Shown: positions 43,037 through 52,241 of the stretch, one piece after another | How the letters are laid out: each line of letters opens with the position of its first letter | Position numbering within the stretch: position 1 is the stretch's first letter | Origin: Nanobdellota archaeon | GTDB lineage: Archaea > Nanobdellota > Nanobdellia > Parvarchaeales > Parvarchaeaceae | Length of the DNA: 64,000 bases | NCBI GenBank assembly: GCA_021836125.1 | Contig: JAKBJF010000001.1 | Span: forward strand, 1-64,000 | Reading direction: 5' to 3' | Program-made: the position numbers and the translations under genes | Notes under the pieces: model-generated | What the model saw: only the letters and a program-made list of their open reading frames with translations | Databases searched by the model: none | Told to the model about the DNA's origin: nothing

Positions 43037-44712
43037 ACATGGAAACAAAAGAGAAACAGAGAAAAAGACCGGCCGTGTTAGACTCCTTAAAGTCGCTGAT
43101 AAAGGGCGCAAGAGAAATGAATTTCACGAAAAAGTTCTATAATTTTAACAAAAACGCACGAAAAGCAAAAACATACGCATCCGGATTGGAAGCTTTACTA
43201 TACGAAAGCTGGAAGAAGGTAAACGCAGAATTTGGCTTTGTGCCGTTTCGTCCGGAATTATCGGATGGCATGATGTCTTACATTGACATGAGCACAAAGA
43301 GAGTATACATAGGCAGCGAATTACTAAAAAAAACCAGTAAAGGCGGAACTCCTGACGAAAGGGTGGTTTATGCTGCTTGTATGCATGAGACGGGTCACTA
43401 TATGTACCATCCTTACGATTTAACTACGATACTGACTGAACTTAACGCTCTTAAATTCTACGATGACGGCCGGCTGGGTGGTCCAAAGGCTTCCATCATG
43501 CGCCTGATATATGATGACATAGTGAACGAAACTAGTATAATAATAAACCACAAAGATCACAACCTTGACAGAATGTACCGCGCTATGGGCTCGCTAGATT
43601 CCAGCTCTTCAGCAAAAAAGAGCAAAGAGGACGCGGTTTCTCTTATGCAGGCATATTACAGCGAAATAAGCGGCTTGGACTTCGGCGTAAAACGAAAGGA
43701 CCTTAGTGTTGACATGCAAGACCGTTTGGATAAGCTTAAAAAGATAGACTTCTTAAACAGGGCTCGAAACACGTACAATATACGCGAATTTGCGCGCATA
43801 ATCGCCGATATTTCACTTAATACGGATTGTAGGGGAAAACAGATAAACAGTTTTTCGGAACAAGAGGTCCAAAAAGCTATGCAGGATCTCGCACAACAGT
43901 GCAGCCCGGAAGAATATCAAAAAATAAGAAAGTTTATGGAAGACGCTGGATGCAAGGACAAGTTGACAGATGGTGAAAACGCAGACCTTGTCGAATATTA
44001 TAAAGGGCTTGCATCCAAGTACGCCATAAGAATACTTGGAAAGCCGATGTCGAGTGCGGAATCGGACTGCCCTTCTGAATTAAAGGAATGGGAAATAAGC
44101 AGCCCCGTAAGCAGAATCAACCCGTACAGGAGCTTTGGCAAAATAATCCCGGGCATAACAAAGCAATGGGTCAAGGGCACATACGACACTTACAACAGCA
44201 TAATTTCGATACCTAATTCCATTATAGTAATAGACTCTTCTGGCAGCATGCAAAATCCGCGCAGTATGAAATCCAACGCTGTAGTTGGTGCATTTTCGAT
44301 TGCAAGGGCGTATATTTTAAATGGCGCAAAGGTGGATGTGATAAATTTCAGCGATAATGCGGGCGTAACGCCATATAAGAGTGAATTGGACGCTTATAGG
44401 TCTCTGATAGTGTATAACGCCGGCGGAACCAAGCCGCCAATAAAGGCGCTCGAGGAATTACTGTCAAATCAAAGCAAAGACATAACGATAATAACCGATG
44501 GATTCGGAGGTGCATCTTTTCAGGATATAGATGCCTTCATGCGCAAACTGGATTCTATTGCAGAACACAGAAGGGTCTCTTTTGTCTATATCGCTGATGG
44601 GCCTTCCGCTACTTTTGTGGGACATGATAAAATAAAATTCCATCACGTAAGCAAAATCGAAGACATAGCCGGTATAGTGCTTGGTGATCTTAATTGGGCG
44701 CCTTCAAAATAG
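43033..44712 (+). CDS. Metallopeptidase-VWA protein (DUF2201-like)
   Basis: 559 residues. N-terminal: GLEALL at 51-56. HETGH (118-122, zinc site) opens a metallopeptidase-like domain. At about 398-545 there is a VWA domain with intact MIDAS: DSSGS (401-405), a Thr in GGTKP and ITDGFG. This pairing of putative metallopeptidase and VWA, beside a MoxR ATPase, is the DUF2201-type arrangement. It overlaps the preceding gene by 4 bases, and the second beta-helix gene begins 12 bases after its stop. No signal peptide. Confidence 0.82.
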   Translation: MNMETKEKQRKRPAVLDSLKSLIKGAREMNFTKKFYNFNKNARKAKTYASGLEALLYESWKKVNAEFGFVPFRPELSDGMMSYIDMSTKRVYIGSELLKKTSKGGTPDERVVYAACMHETGHYMYHPYDLTTILTELNALKFYDDGRLGGPKASIMRLIYDDIVNETSIIINHKDHNLDRMYRAMGSLDSSSSAKKSKEDAVSLMQAYYSEISGLDFGVKRKDLSVDMQDRLDKLKKIDFLNRARNTYNIREFARIIADISLNTDCRGKQINSFSEQEVQKAMQDLAQQCSPEEYQKIRKFMEDAGCKDKLTDGENADLVEYYKGLASKYAIRILGKPMSSAESDCPSELKEWEISSPVSRINPYRSFGKIIPGITKQWVKGTYDTYNSIISIPNSIIVIDSSGSMQNPRSMKSNAVVGAFSIARAYILNGAKVDVINFSDNAGVTPYKSELDAYRSLIVYNAGGTKPPIKALEELLSNQSKDITIITDGFGGASFQDIDAFMRKLDSIAEHRRVSFVYIADGPSATFVGHDKIKFHHVSKIEDIAGIVLGDLNWAPSK

Positions 44713-44724
44713 TCCGCGTAAGTT

Positions 44725-45795
44725 ATGGAAACTGAGCTGTTGAGAAAAGAATTGAGCAACAGAAGTTGTGAAAACCAGTCATATAAAACGGGATACGCCG
44801 CCCTCATTTCGTCTAATTACAAGAAGGAAAGCCCCGGCCTGGAGTCGCTGTTAAAAACGTTCAACGACCTTCCTGATTTCGACAATTCCGGCAATCAACG
44901 TGAATACACTGCAATCTGCATTGACAAATTAAAGCAAGTGAAATACGAGGCACGCGACGCGATAGAGATGTGCGAAAACTTCGTGCCTTACAACAACAAG
45001 AACGGTTTTGGGATTTTCGCTTCTGCGGCTTTATTTTATTCCATAGGGGACGATGCTGAGACTACTATCCGACTAAAGCGCGCAATACCATATTTTCTTT
45101 CCGGCGAATTATTTGTGGATGAGATCCTAAAAAGACCGTACAGAAAGCATAAAATAACGGTCGACGGAAACATCGGAGACTATTCTCTTTCGTACGCAAA
45201 CGGCCTGGAGGCCGCAATCACGGGATACGCCGGCAACCACGTATGCTATGAGATGAGAAACGGGTGCATAAAAATAGGAAAGGATGCTGGGAACTACTTA
45301 GGTGAAAATATGATAGACGGGGAAATAGATGTAGAGGGCAAAGCAGGGATTGAAATCTATAGAAATACGGAAACTATTCGCAAAAATAATGGCTTAAAGG
45401 GAATACCCGTGGTACACTGTAAAAAGGGTTTTATCTCTGCCGGTTCTGATTCGGCACCTTTTCTGTTTATAAAACGTACCAGCATTCACAATACTCTCTT
45501 TAATGTTGCGCATGCATATCAGCACTTTAGAGATTATGGTCCCGGTAACAAATATCTTAATTTTGTCGGCTATTCTTTACTGGCTGCTGACGCCATCGCA
45601 TTAGCTTCCTACTTTCTTGGGATTGACAATGGCAGTATTGCAACTATGCGTGATTTGATATTAAATACATCTGTGTTCCAGCTATTCTTCTGTTATTGGC
45701 CGGTTGCGCGTCAACTAAATAAGTTTTTCGGCCGGATAGTAAATGAACGCAAGAAAGACCATGATGCAAAGTTATCGCGCGTATTGGATTACTGA
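44725..45795 (+). CDS. GXGXG-like beta-helix membrane protein, copy B
   Basis: 356 residues. Same plan as copy A: METE-L-[LA]R start, GLESLL (38-43), GFGIF-SAA, then G-D-x-G-D/N strands (GNIGDYSL, GYAGNHVC, KDAGNYLG) and about two C-terminal membrane helices. It is the last gene of the operon. The two copies differ a lot in sequence, so the duplication is old. Confidence 0.75.
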   Translation: METELLRKELSNRSCENQSYKTGYAALISSNYKKESPGLESLLKTFNDLPDFDNSGNQREYTAICIDKLKQVKYEARDAIEMCENFVPYNNKNGFGIFASAALFYSIGDDAETTIRLKRAIPYFLSGELFVDEILKRPYRKHKITVDGNIGDYSLSYANGLEAAITGYAGNHVCYEMRNGCIKIGKDAGNYLGENMIDGEIDVEGKAGIEIYRNTETIRKNNGLKGIPVVHCKKGFISAGSDSAPFLFIKRTSIHNTLFNVAHAYQHFRDYGPGNKYLNFVGYSLLAADAIALASYFLGIDNGSIATMRDLILNTSVFQLFFCYWPVARQLNKFFGRIVNERKKDHDAKLSRVLDY

Positions 45796-45839
45796 GTGAT
45801 GTAGTCTAAATTTTACGTGCAAATTTTTGCTGTCAACGA

Positions 45840-46235
45840 TTAGAGCTCTCTGCTCTTTCTTTTCAGCCTCTCCATTAAGTCACGTAAAGAAGACCGATAC
45901 AAAAACGCGAATATCTCTTTGTACATCGCATCTGCTATTGGGTCATATGAGTACTGGTTGTATCGAATGCGTTCTTTATAGGCAGAACCAGCCATCGGGC
46001 GCCACGTAAAAACCACATAAACTTCTGAATTTGATTCCGGCTCCCTATCATTGCTATTCAATAACGCTTCCTTTACCTCTATCAACCTGCGCGTCTTTAT
46101 TGCGGCGTTTGGATCTTCCGGGTGTAGATCCGGATGGCATTCTTTCAACTTTCTTTTGAATGCAATTTCTATATCTTCTTCGGATGCATCTTCTTGTAAC
46201 CCTAGTATCTCATACAATGCTTTTCGATTAGCCAT
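45840..46235 (-). CDS. J-domain (DnaJ-like) protein
   Basis: 131 residues. N-terminal J domain: helices with YEILGL, then KECHPDLHP (HPD loop that stimulates Hsp70 ATPase). C-terminal half basic and helical. Type III J-protein by layout (no Cys repeat or Gly/Phe region). It converges with the beta-helix gene. Confidence 0.85.
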   Translation of the reverse strand: MANRKALYEILGLQEDASEEDIEIAFKRKLKECHPDLHPEDPNAAIKTRRLIEVKEALLNSNDREPESNSEVYVVFTWRPMAGSAYKERIRYNQYSYDPIADAMYKEIFAFLYRSSLRDLMERLKRKSREL

Positions 46236-46397
46236 AATTTAGCACAGTCATTCGATATTCATTATATTGGTGTTACGGGTTTATGAATATGCAATTCAAT
46301 GGTTCTTTGATTTTACCGACAAATTTAAAATTTATAGAAATTACAAATAATCGTTTATGATTAAATTTAAATAGATGGTGCAATCAGAGTATAAACA

Positions 46398-46805
46398 ATG
46401 GAAAACACAACTTGTAATAAACCAACTACGTTGAACGAAGTCTTAGAAATTTTATCTGAAAAACCACGTGCTGGACTGACCAGAGTGTACAACAGATATA
46501 CGTGTGAGGTAGAAGACATAAAGCTTGGCCCTCTTAACAAAATAGGTCTCGCTATTCTCGGTTATACAAAGGTTGAAAATAGAAGGTACGAAGGTTGGAC
46601 TGGTGAAAATCCATTTTATGCATACAAGTCTAAGGAAGGGGAGCAGGCCATCGTGCTGCTTGATTATCCCCACGGATATGCAATGAGACTCGACTCCGGC
46701 ATAAGGCTGCCTACTAAAAAGCCAGAAGTTGTTGCGACAGCAAATAATCAGCAATGTAAATGTGGTTCAACGTGCAACTGTTCCGATAGCGACTGTTCGA
46801 AATAA
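46398..46805 (+). CDS. Unknown protein with metallothionein-like Cys-rich tail
   Basis: 135 residues. The N-terminus has TLNEVL (11-16), a loose motif. The body is alpha/beta. The last 16 residues read C-K-C-x4-C-N-C-x4-C (CKCGSTCNCSDSDC), spacing reminiscent of metallothioneins and suited to soft metal binding. TATA-like box about 28 bases upstream. Function unknown; metal storage or sensing is a guess. Confidence 0.7.
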   Translation: MENTTCNKPTTLNEVLEILSEKPRAGLTRVYNRYTCEVEDIKLGPLNKIGLAILGYTKVENRRYEGWTGENPFYAYKSKEGEQAIVLLDYPHGYAMRLDSGIRLPTKKPEVVATANNQQCKCGSTCNCSDSDCSK

Positions 46806-46825
46806 TAAAGTAATAACAAAAAATT

Positions 46826-47968
46826 TTAAACCAGTGCGTTCGATAAGTCAGATAATATATCTGCTTTGTCTTCTATACCGACTGATAGTCTTATAAGCCC
46901 TTCCCCTATTTTCGCCGCTTCTTCTCTCGGAATCAGACCGTGTGTCATGGAAGCAGGGTGCTCTATCAAAGATTCCACTCCGCCAAGGCTTACAGCTAAG
47001 GTTATCAACTTTAGTTTCGATAAAAAACTTTGCGCCTGAGAATATCCGCCTTTCAAGGTGAACGACACCATCCCTCCGAACCCATACATTTGTTTTTTAG
47101 CTAACGCATGCTGCGGGTGGCTCTCCAAACCGGGATATATGACGCTTTCCACCGCTTTATTTTGTTCCAGAAATTTCGCTACGGCCATCGCGTTCTCTTC
47201 ATGTTTTCTCATCCTTACTCCTAACGTCTTTAATCCTCTAAGCACGAGAAAACTATCAAATGGCGAAAGTATACCGCCAGTTGCTACTCTGATAAAAAAG
47301 AGACTATCTCTAAGCGCGTCATCGGATGTCACTACCGCACCGCCTATAGAGTCGCTATGCCCATTCAAATATTTTGTTGTGCTGTGCACGACGACGTCTG
47401 CGCCAAATGACAACGGCCGCTGGAAATACGGACTTGCAAAAGTATTGTCGACAACGACCTTTGCGCCGGATTTGTGTGCTATAGAAGATATTGTCTTTAT
47501 ATCACAAAGTGTCAATCTGGGATTCGATGGCGTTTCCAACCATACAATCTTCGTGTTCGATTTTAGCGCCTTCTCAATGTTTTTCGGATTGGAAGCATCA
47601 ACATAGTCTACAGCAATTTTGAACTTATCGTTCATTATCCTGCCAAAAAGCTCTTTCGTGCCAGCGTATAAGTCATCAGATGCTACAATGTGGTCTCCAC
47701 TCTTTAAAATTGCCGTAGTTAACGCTGCTTCTGCCGCCATTCCAGAAGCGAAGGTTAGACAATGTCGTGCCTCTTCCAATGCAGCTATGCGTTTTTCTAA
47801 TGCATCCCGTGTCGGATTTGATAGTCTTGTGTATGCGTATCCCTTTGTTATATCTCCTGCTTCCTTTCTTGCAAACGTAGATGAAGTGTGGATAGGCATG
47901 ACTACATCCCCACCATTATCCGCATCTGGCTCCTCACCGATATGTACTGCCTTTGTATCAAATTCCAT
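46826..47968 (-). CDS. metB: Cys/Met metabolism PLP enzyme (cystathionine gamma-synthase/lyase family)
   Basis: 380 residues. Uses PLP: the lysine is in VVHSTTKYLNGHSDSIGG. ETPSNPRL and DNTFASPYFQRPL are family motifs. Catalyses gamma-replacement or elimination on homocysteine, cystathionine or O-acyl-homoserine; MetB is the closest name but the exact reaction is not set. The start is at ATG 47968: a TATA-like box (TTATATTTT) lies about 28 bases upstream of it, and the longer TTG start at 47989 would be too near. Confidence 0.9.
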   Translation of the reverse strand: MEFDTKAVHIGEEPDADNGGDVVMPIHTSSTFARKEAGDITKGYAYTRLSNPTRDALEKRIAALEEARHCLTFASGMAAEAALTTAILKSGDHIVASDDLYAGTKELFGRIMNDKFKIAVDYVDASNPKNIEKALKSNTKIVWLETPSNPRLTLCDIKTISSIAHKSGAKVVVDNTFASPYFQRPLSFGADVVVHSTTKYLNGHSDSIGGAVVTSDDALRDSLFFIRVATGGILSPFDSFLVLRGLKTLGVRMRKHEENAMAVAKFLEQNKAVESVIYPGLESHPQHALAKKQMYGFGGMVSFTLKGGYSQAQSFLSKLKLITLAVSLGGVESLIEHPASMTHGLIPREEAAKIGEGLIRLSVGIEDKADILSDLSNALV

Positions 47969-48158
47969 GAGGATATTAATGGTCAGCAAAATATAACGCT
48001 TATGCCTGATCCCATTTTTGTAGTGGATCGTTAGTTAAGGTGGCGATTATAATAGCACCGTGCGTTATGTAGTTTAAACGTTTAAATCCGAAGGTGTCAG
48101 TTGACAGCCAAAAACATGGATTTTTATAAATATTAATAAGCGCCACTTTAGTTTATTA

Positions 48159-48881
48159 ATGGTAGGTATAAAACCGATACACATACAACTTAAAAAAGGG
48201 GATATCGCGGAAAGGGTCTTAATAGCAGGAGACCCGGAAAGGATAGTAAACGTCTCACACTTGCTCACAAAGCCGAAACTTATCAACCGATATAGATATA
48301 CTGTCTACACCGGAGAATACAAAGGAAAAAGAGTTAGTCTAGCTTCGCATGGGATAGGTGCCCCTTCTATCGCCATAGCAGTGGAGGAATTGCACGCGCT
48401 TGGTGGCAGGTCTTTCATAAGGCTAGGCACATGCGGCGGATTGCTAACTAGCCAAAAACGCGGGGATCTGATAATACCTGATTCTGCATTGTCGTTCGGT
48501 GGTGGAGCCATAAAAGAATACGGGTTTAAGCCCAAATCCGTGTTTTCACCCAATAAAGCCCTTACGGATTCTATAATAGACAACGTGAGAAGAAGTGGAA
48601 AACGTTATACCACCGGTACTGTATTTTCCAGCGAAGCGCTATATGAGGAACGGCGTTCTATACAAAAAATTAAGAAAAAACTTGTCGGGGTAGAAATGGA
48701 GTGTGCGACTCTTTTTATGCTAGGAAAACTAAGGGAGTTCAAAGCCGCTTCTCTTTTAGTTGTAGTGGATTTACTCAGCAAACCCGTGGAAGAATCAACT
48801 TTCTTGGCTGTTGAAGAAATGCACAGGCTTTCAAAAGAAGCTGCTGTGACTGCGCTAGATGCTCTCGTAGAATCGAGATGA
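48159..48881 (+). CDS. Nucleoside phosphorylase (NP-I family)
   Basis: 240 residues. GDPER at the start, GTCGG and VEMECATLF are NP-I signatures (GDP phosphate loop, base site, ribose Glu/Met). Splits purine or uridine nucleosides with phosphate to ribose 1-phosphate. Whether purine (PNP) or uridine (Udp) type is not clear. TATA-like box about 32 bases before ATG. Confidence 0.9.
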   Translation: MVGIKPIHIQLKKGDIAERVLIAGDPERIVNVSHLLTKPKLINRYRYTVYTGEYKGKRVSLASHGIGAPSIAIAVEELHALGGRSFIRLGTCGGLLTSQKRGDLIIPDSALSFGGGAIKEYGFKPKSVFSPNKALTDSIIDNVRRSGKRYTTGTVFSSEALYEERRSIQKIKKKLVGVEMECATLFMLGKLREFKAASLLVVVDLLSKPVEESTFLAVEEMHRLSKEAAVTALDALVESR

Positions 48882-48904
48882 CCACTCGACTAAAACACAA
48901 GAAT

Positions 48905-49465
48905 TCAAATACCAAAAATGGAAATCACCAGTAAAATTGGTGTTATTGCCAGGAGAAAATTAAGTACTGCCCATGCAAGTTGTAATCTTATCTTATACAA
49001 GACAAAGGCAAGCGCTGAATATGCAGTTATTACCAATGCTCCAGAGCCTATTGCGAGACCAGTAATTAGGGGGCTTGAGCCAGTATTGAACGATAGTCCT
49101 ATCGCAAAAAGTATGAAGCCTAGGCTTCCAATCGTTCCTATCGGCTCTTTTCTGTAATGTTTTATCAGATAAAGATATACGACCATCAGTATCGCGATTG
49201 GAAGCATGATTGATAGTGAAATAAGAGGTGGTAATTTTACAAACGCAAGAGCTGCACCAGCGACAAGCACAAGCTGAAGCGCCTCCAGCACTTTCTGCTT
49301 TCCTGATATAGCAACGAAAAACAGCACTAGTGCGCCAGACAGAATCAATACTTTCTGGAGTTGTGATCCAAAGTTTAAGAACCAAAAAGAAAAGACTAAT
49401 TCGACCATCGTTGATATTGCTATACCTAGAAGTATTTCATCGCGCCTGTTATTATTCCGTTTCAT
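48905..49465 (-). CDS. Polytopic membrane protein, paralogue of the protein at 2643-3206
   Basis: 186 residues, six or seven hydrophobic helices after a basic start (MKRNNNRRDE). It matches the protein at 2643 along its length, including the KHY[RK]K turn, FNTG, and LYKIRLQ. Convergent with the phosphorylase gene. Function unknown. Confidence 0.8.
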   Translation of the reverse strand: MKRNNNRRDEILLGIAISTMVELVFSFWFLNFGSQLQKVLILSGALVLFFVAISGKQKVLEALQLVLVAGAALAFVKLPPLISLSIMLPIAILMVVYLYLIKHYRKEPIGTIGSLGFILFAIGLSFNTGSSPLITGLAIGSGALVITAYSALAFVLYKIRLQLAWAVLNFLLAITPILLVISIFGI

Positions 49466-49485
49466 AGTGGGGATTTTAGGGGTCT

Positions 49486-50115
49486 TTATATATAGGTCTG
49501 TGACCAGGATATAACTCTCTGTGGGAGCTTAAGGCTATTATGCGCTATAGAATCGCTTTTATCTGCGAGACAATTGGCGTAAATTTTTGCCTTTTCGATT
49601 ATATCCGTCCTTGCTTTAGTAATGGAAGACCGAAACGGGTTTTTATGCTTTAATATCCCCCAATAATTCAATTGCGCCTCCAGGCCAACTTCCGGTGAAA
49701 CGCCATGCAAGTGGGAGTATACTGCAATCTGCATTGAGAGTGCATCTAATGGATCTGCAGCTCTGCTTAAAGCATAAACTTGTGCGTTCAACTCGTCATT
49801 TATTCCATCATTCTTCATGTGCTGTGCTTCATGGTCAAGTGTAGTTCTTAAAAAAAGTTTAAACCTATCCAAATCTTGGTCTGAGAGTATACTGTACACT
49901 AAGCGTATAAAATATGATTCGGACAGTTTTAGTGCTTTTTTCCCGGATTTTCGTGAGGGGGCGTAAAAATTTGGCACGGGGTTGTTCTCATCAATTTTGA
50001 CGTAATATTCAAAACCAGGATAGAACTCCTGTATCTTGTCATTTATCGATTTCTCTGCCAGTTCATGCAGATTCGCATCGTCGTCCAATAAGATATCTAA
50101 ATTTGGATTTACCAT
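49486..50115 (-). CDS. HExxH zincin-type protein
   Basis: 209 residues. HEAQH (95-99) on a helix followed by NDELNAQVY; Glu108 may be the third ligand. NLDILL at 5-10 is the recurrent motif. No signal peptide. Third HExxH protein of the window, unrelated in sequence to 14870 and 43033. No family named. Confidence 0.75.
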   Translation of the reverse strand: MVNPNLDILLDDDANLHELAEKSINDKIQEFYPGFEYYVKIDENNPVPNFYAPSRKSGKKALKLSESYFIRLVYSILSDQDLDRFKLFLRTTLDHEAQHMKNDGINDELNAQVYALSRAADPLDALSMQIAVYSHLHGVSPEVGLEAQLNYWGILKHKNPFRSSITKARTDIIEKAKIYANCLADKSDSIAHNSLKLPQRVISWSQTYI

Positions 50116-50249
50116 ACGGTAGCTGTGAAATCAAATCATATTAATAATTATGCCCGTCTTAAGTAGACGCCCTTTGCGCTTGCGTACTTAGCAGAAAGCT
50201 AGTAATAAACCTCTAAAACAAACCCTAAATTAGTTAAAATATTGTCGGA

Positions 50250-50849
50250 TTACTGCATCCACGCATTCGCAGGATCGACATCCAGATCTAGTTCTGGTTC
50301 TTCTTGCGGTTCTTTGTCTTCCGGCGGAAGAACCTGCGGAAGCCACGGGTGTGAGTAATCGAAGTCGACTTCACTGTGAATGTTTTCGTTCCCGGTCTGA
50401 TCAATTGAAAGTATTCTCATACTGCTAAGTGAATCTTCGTTCAAAATAAAATCTACTCTTAGTTTAGTAGCTGGTAAAGGCGAGCCTAAGTCGTAGGATA
50501 TCTCTAACGAATAAGTGTCACTGCTTGATTTTATTATCCTGTCTTTATTATGCTCGTATAAGTATCTTGGATCGTAGAGCAGATGCAATGATTCTAACTT
50601 TGTAAGTAAAGCTTTTATGTAAGGGCCCAGGTCTGTGGCATTCTCCCCGTGGATTATGTGCAAGCCAGATAAATTATAACAAGCGTCGAAATCGAATTCA
50701 TTGCGCGTTCCGGCCATGTTTGACTCTATCAATACCTGTGGCGCATACATTACCGCGAAATTCTTGGTATTGCTTGGCTTGTAGATTTTGCCCCGGCCAC
50801 CGACGATGTTGCCCTCGAACTTGAATAAAGCGTCTTCAAGAGATACCAT
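50250..50849 (-). CDS. Unknown 199-residue protein with acidic tail
   Basis: Not recognised. SLEDAL at 3-8. A beta-rich body and a Pro/Glu/Asp-rich tail (PPEDKEPQEEPELDLDVD). 134 bases upstream of the 209-residue zincin, same strand. Function unknown. Confidence 0.7.
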   Translation of the reverse strand: MVSLEDALFKFEGNIVGGRGKIYKPSNTKNFAVMYAPQVLIESNMAGTRNEFDFDACYNLSGLHIIHGENATDLGPYIKALLTKLESLHLLYDPRYLYEHNKDRIIKSSSDTYSLEISYDLGSPLPATKLRVDFILNEDSLSSMRILSIDQTGNENIHSEVDFDYSHPWLPQVLPPEDKEPQEEPELDLDVDPANAWMQ

Positions 50850-51067
50850 TATTAGATATTAGTGAAACTATCTATAATTTAAGGATTTTAACAGTCTTAT
50901 CGTCGCAATTTTTAAACAAGAACGCCTTTTATCCCCGAAAAATCGGTTTATTTGTTGTTATAAAGCCGCATTACTAATTTTCTCTTGTCACAGGGTCCTA
51001 CAAAGCAGGGTACGTCCATAACAATCAAGATTGTGATCGGGATGGTTTTTAGCAAATGAGTGGGCGT

Positions 51068-52156
51068 TCATTTAAGTCCAAGTATGGAAGTAGTAAGAAT
51101 GAAATGGTTGCCTATGCCGCCATCGTATGTACTACCGACAGTGCATGCATCATTATCTGTGGAACCAGAAGAAGCTGAAAGCCAGCTTGAATTCAGAGCG
51201 GATACGCTAGGTGACCAACTTACATTTGTGAGATAACCCTGTGCTGCTCCTACACATAGATAATTACCATAAGTCGAATTCAATGTTGCCGTATCGTATA
51301 TTGCTGATGGCTGAGGCGAGGCGATTCCGCCGTTGCCGGCATATACGCTGCTATTGAAAGCAAACGGGCAGGAAGGCATGTTAAAGACATATACGGCTGA
51401 GCCTATGTAAGCCGTTTTTCCTGTAGTTACATTAAAATCATACGTACCTGGCGCCTGCGCATTACAAGTGGCTATGTAAGTCGACAGTGAGGACGGGCCT
51501 ACAAGGCCGCCTCCCAAGCTAGTATTAAACAAATCTTGCGTACATCCTAAAGGCATACGCGCAGTAGTTATATTCCCGCCGAAGCCGCTCGCGCTTACCA
51601 AAGCGACAAACGACCGTTTGCTAAGAGTGTATGATACTTTACTGAAGGTTGAATTAGTCACATTGCTAAAAAGCTCAAAGCTATTACACGGCAAAGGAGG
51701 TATGTTTCCTGGTGAAATCTCTACACGAAGAGAGCCGCTGGAATTGTATGTAAGTCCATTGCTCTGATAAGTTATAGTCCCTAGTGCGTTTACTTCTGGC
51801 CCAGTCAACGATAATCCTTGAATAAAGCACTGCGAATTCTGGGATGTTGTGAGATTGTTTGATAAGCATGTGAAATTTGAATACTGTTTATTATTGATTA
51901 CTACCGAGACGTTCTTTATACTTATATCGTTTCCTGCTTCGTCGGATATATATAACGACATTGCAGTTGAGTTTGCCTGCCCGTTTGTCACTGGCACTGT
52001 TGCGAATCCAGTTGCTGAGAATGGTGTAACTGATACTGACGTCGGGTTAAATACGCCGAACGAGTACAAGACTGCTGCGATTATTACTATTATGAGTATC
52101 GCCCAACCATAGGTCATCATGTACTCCAATGCTGATTGGCTTTTTTTAGCGTCCAT
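51068..52156 (-). CDS. Class III signal-peptide secreted (pilin-like) protein
   Basis: 362 residues. KS-Q7SALE11Y at the start, with Q at the predicted cleavage and Glu at +5, then a 20-residue helix. Exported pilin-like protein, probably on the surface. The ectodomain is Ser/Thr/Asn-rich with paired Cys. Start moved to ATG 52156: TATA-like box is about 30 bases upstream, and the longer ATG at 52198 adds a region unlike a signal peptide. Shares a 35-base identical stretch with 58778-61816. Confidence 0.85.
   Translation of the reverse strand: MDAKKSQSALEYMMTYGWAILIIVIIAAVLYSFGVFNPTSVSVTPFSATGFATVPVTNGQANSTAMSLYISDEAGNDISIKNVSVVINNKQYSNFTCLSNNLTTSQNSQCFIQGLSLTGPEVNALGTITYQSNGLTYNSSGSLRVEISPGNIPPLPCNSFELFSNVTNSTFSKVSYTLSKRSFVALVSASGFGGNITTARMPLGCTQDLFNTSLGGGLVGPSSLSTYIATCNAQAPGTYDFNVTTGKTAYIGSAVYVFNMPSCPFAFNSSVYAGNGGIASPQPSAIYDTATLNSTYGNYLCVGAAQGYLTNVSWSPSVSALNSSWLSASSGSTDNDACTVGSTYDGGIGNHFILTTSILGLK
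52093..52127 (-). repeat. 35-base identity with class III gene at 61746-61780, copy 1
   Basis: The bases encoding the EYMMTYGWAIL region are identical over 35 positions to those in the 1012-residue gene. Third codon positions are included, so this is more than protein conservation and suggests recent gene conversion. Confidence 0.85.
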
Positions 52157-52241
52157 AATATTAATTAAACACCGTAAGTTTAATATCTTAATGTTCAATC
52201 AAATATATATAAGAATATAAATTTAAGAGGCCAATCGATAT

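Noticed and set aside
50948-51055. Minus-strand frame of up to 35 codons (TTG start) just after the class III gene at 51068, with DVPCFVGPCD
   Set aside because: It continues in the same frame after the TGA of the class III gene, has only a TTG or late ATG start, and no promoter of its own; could be debris.
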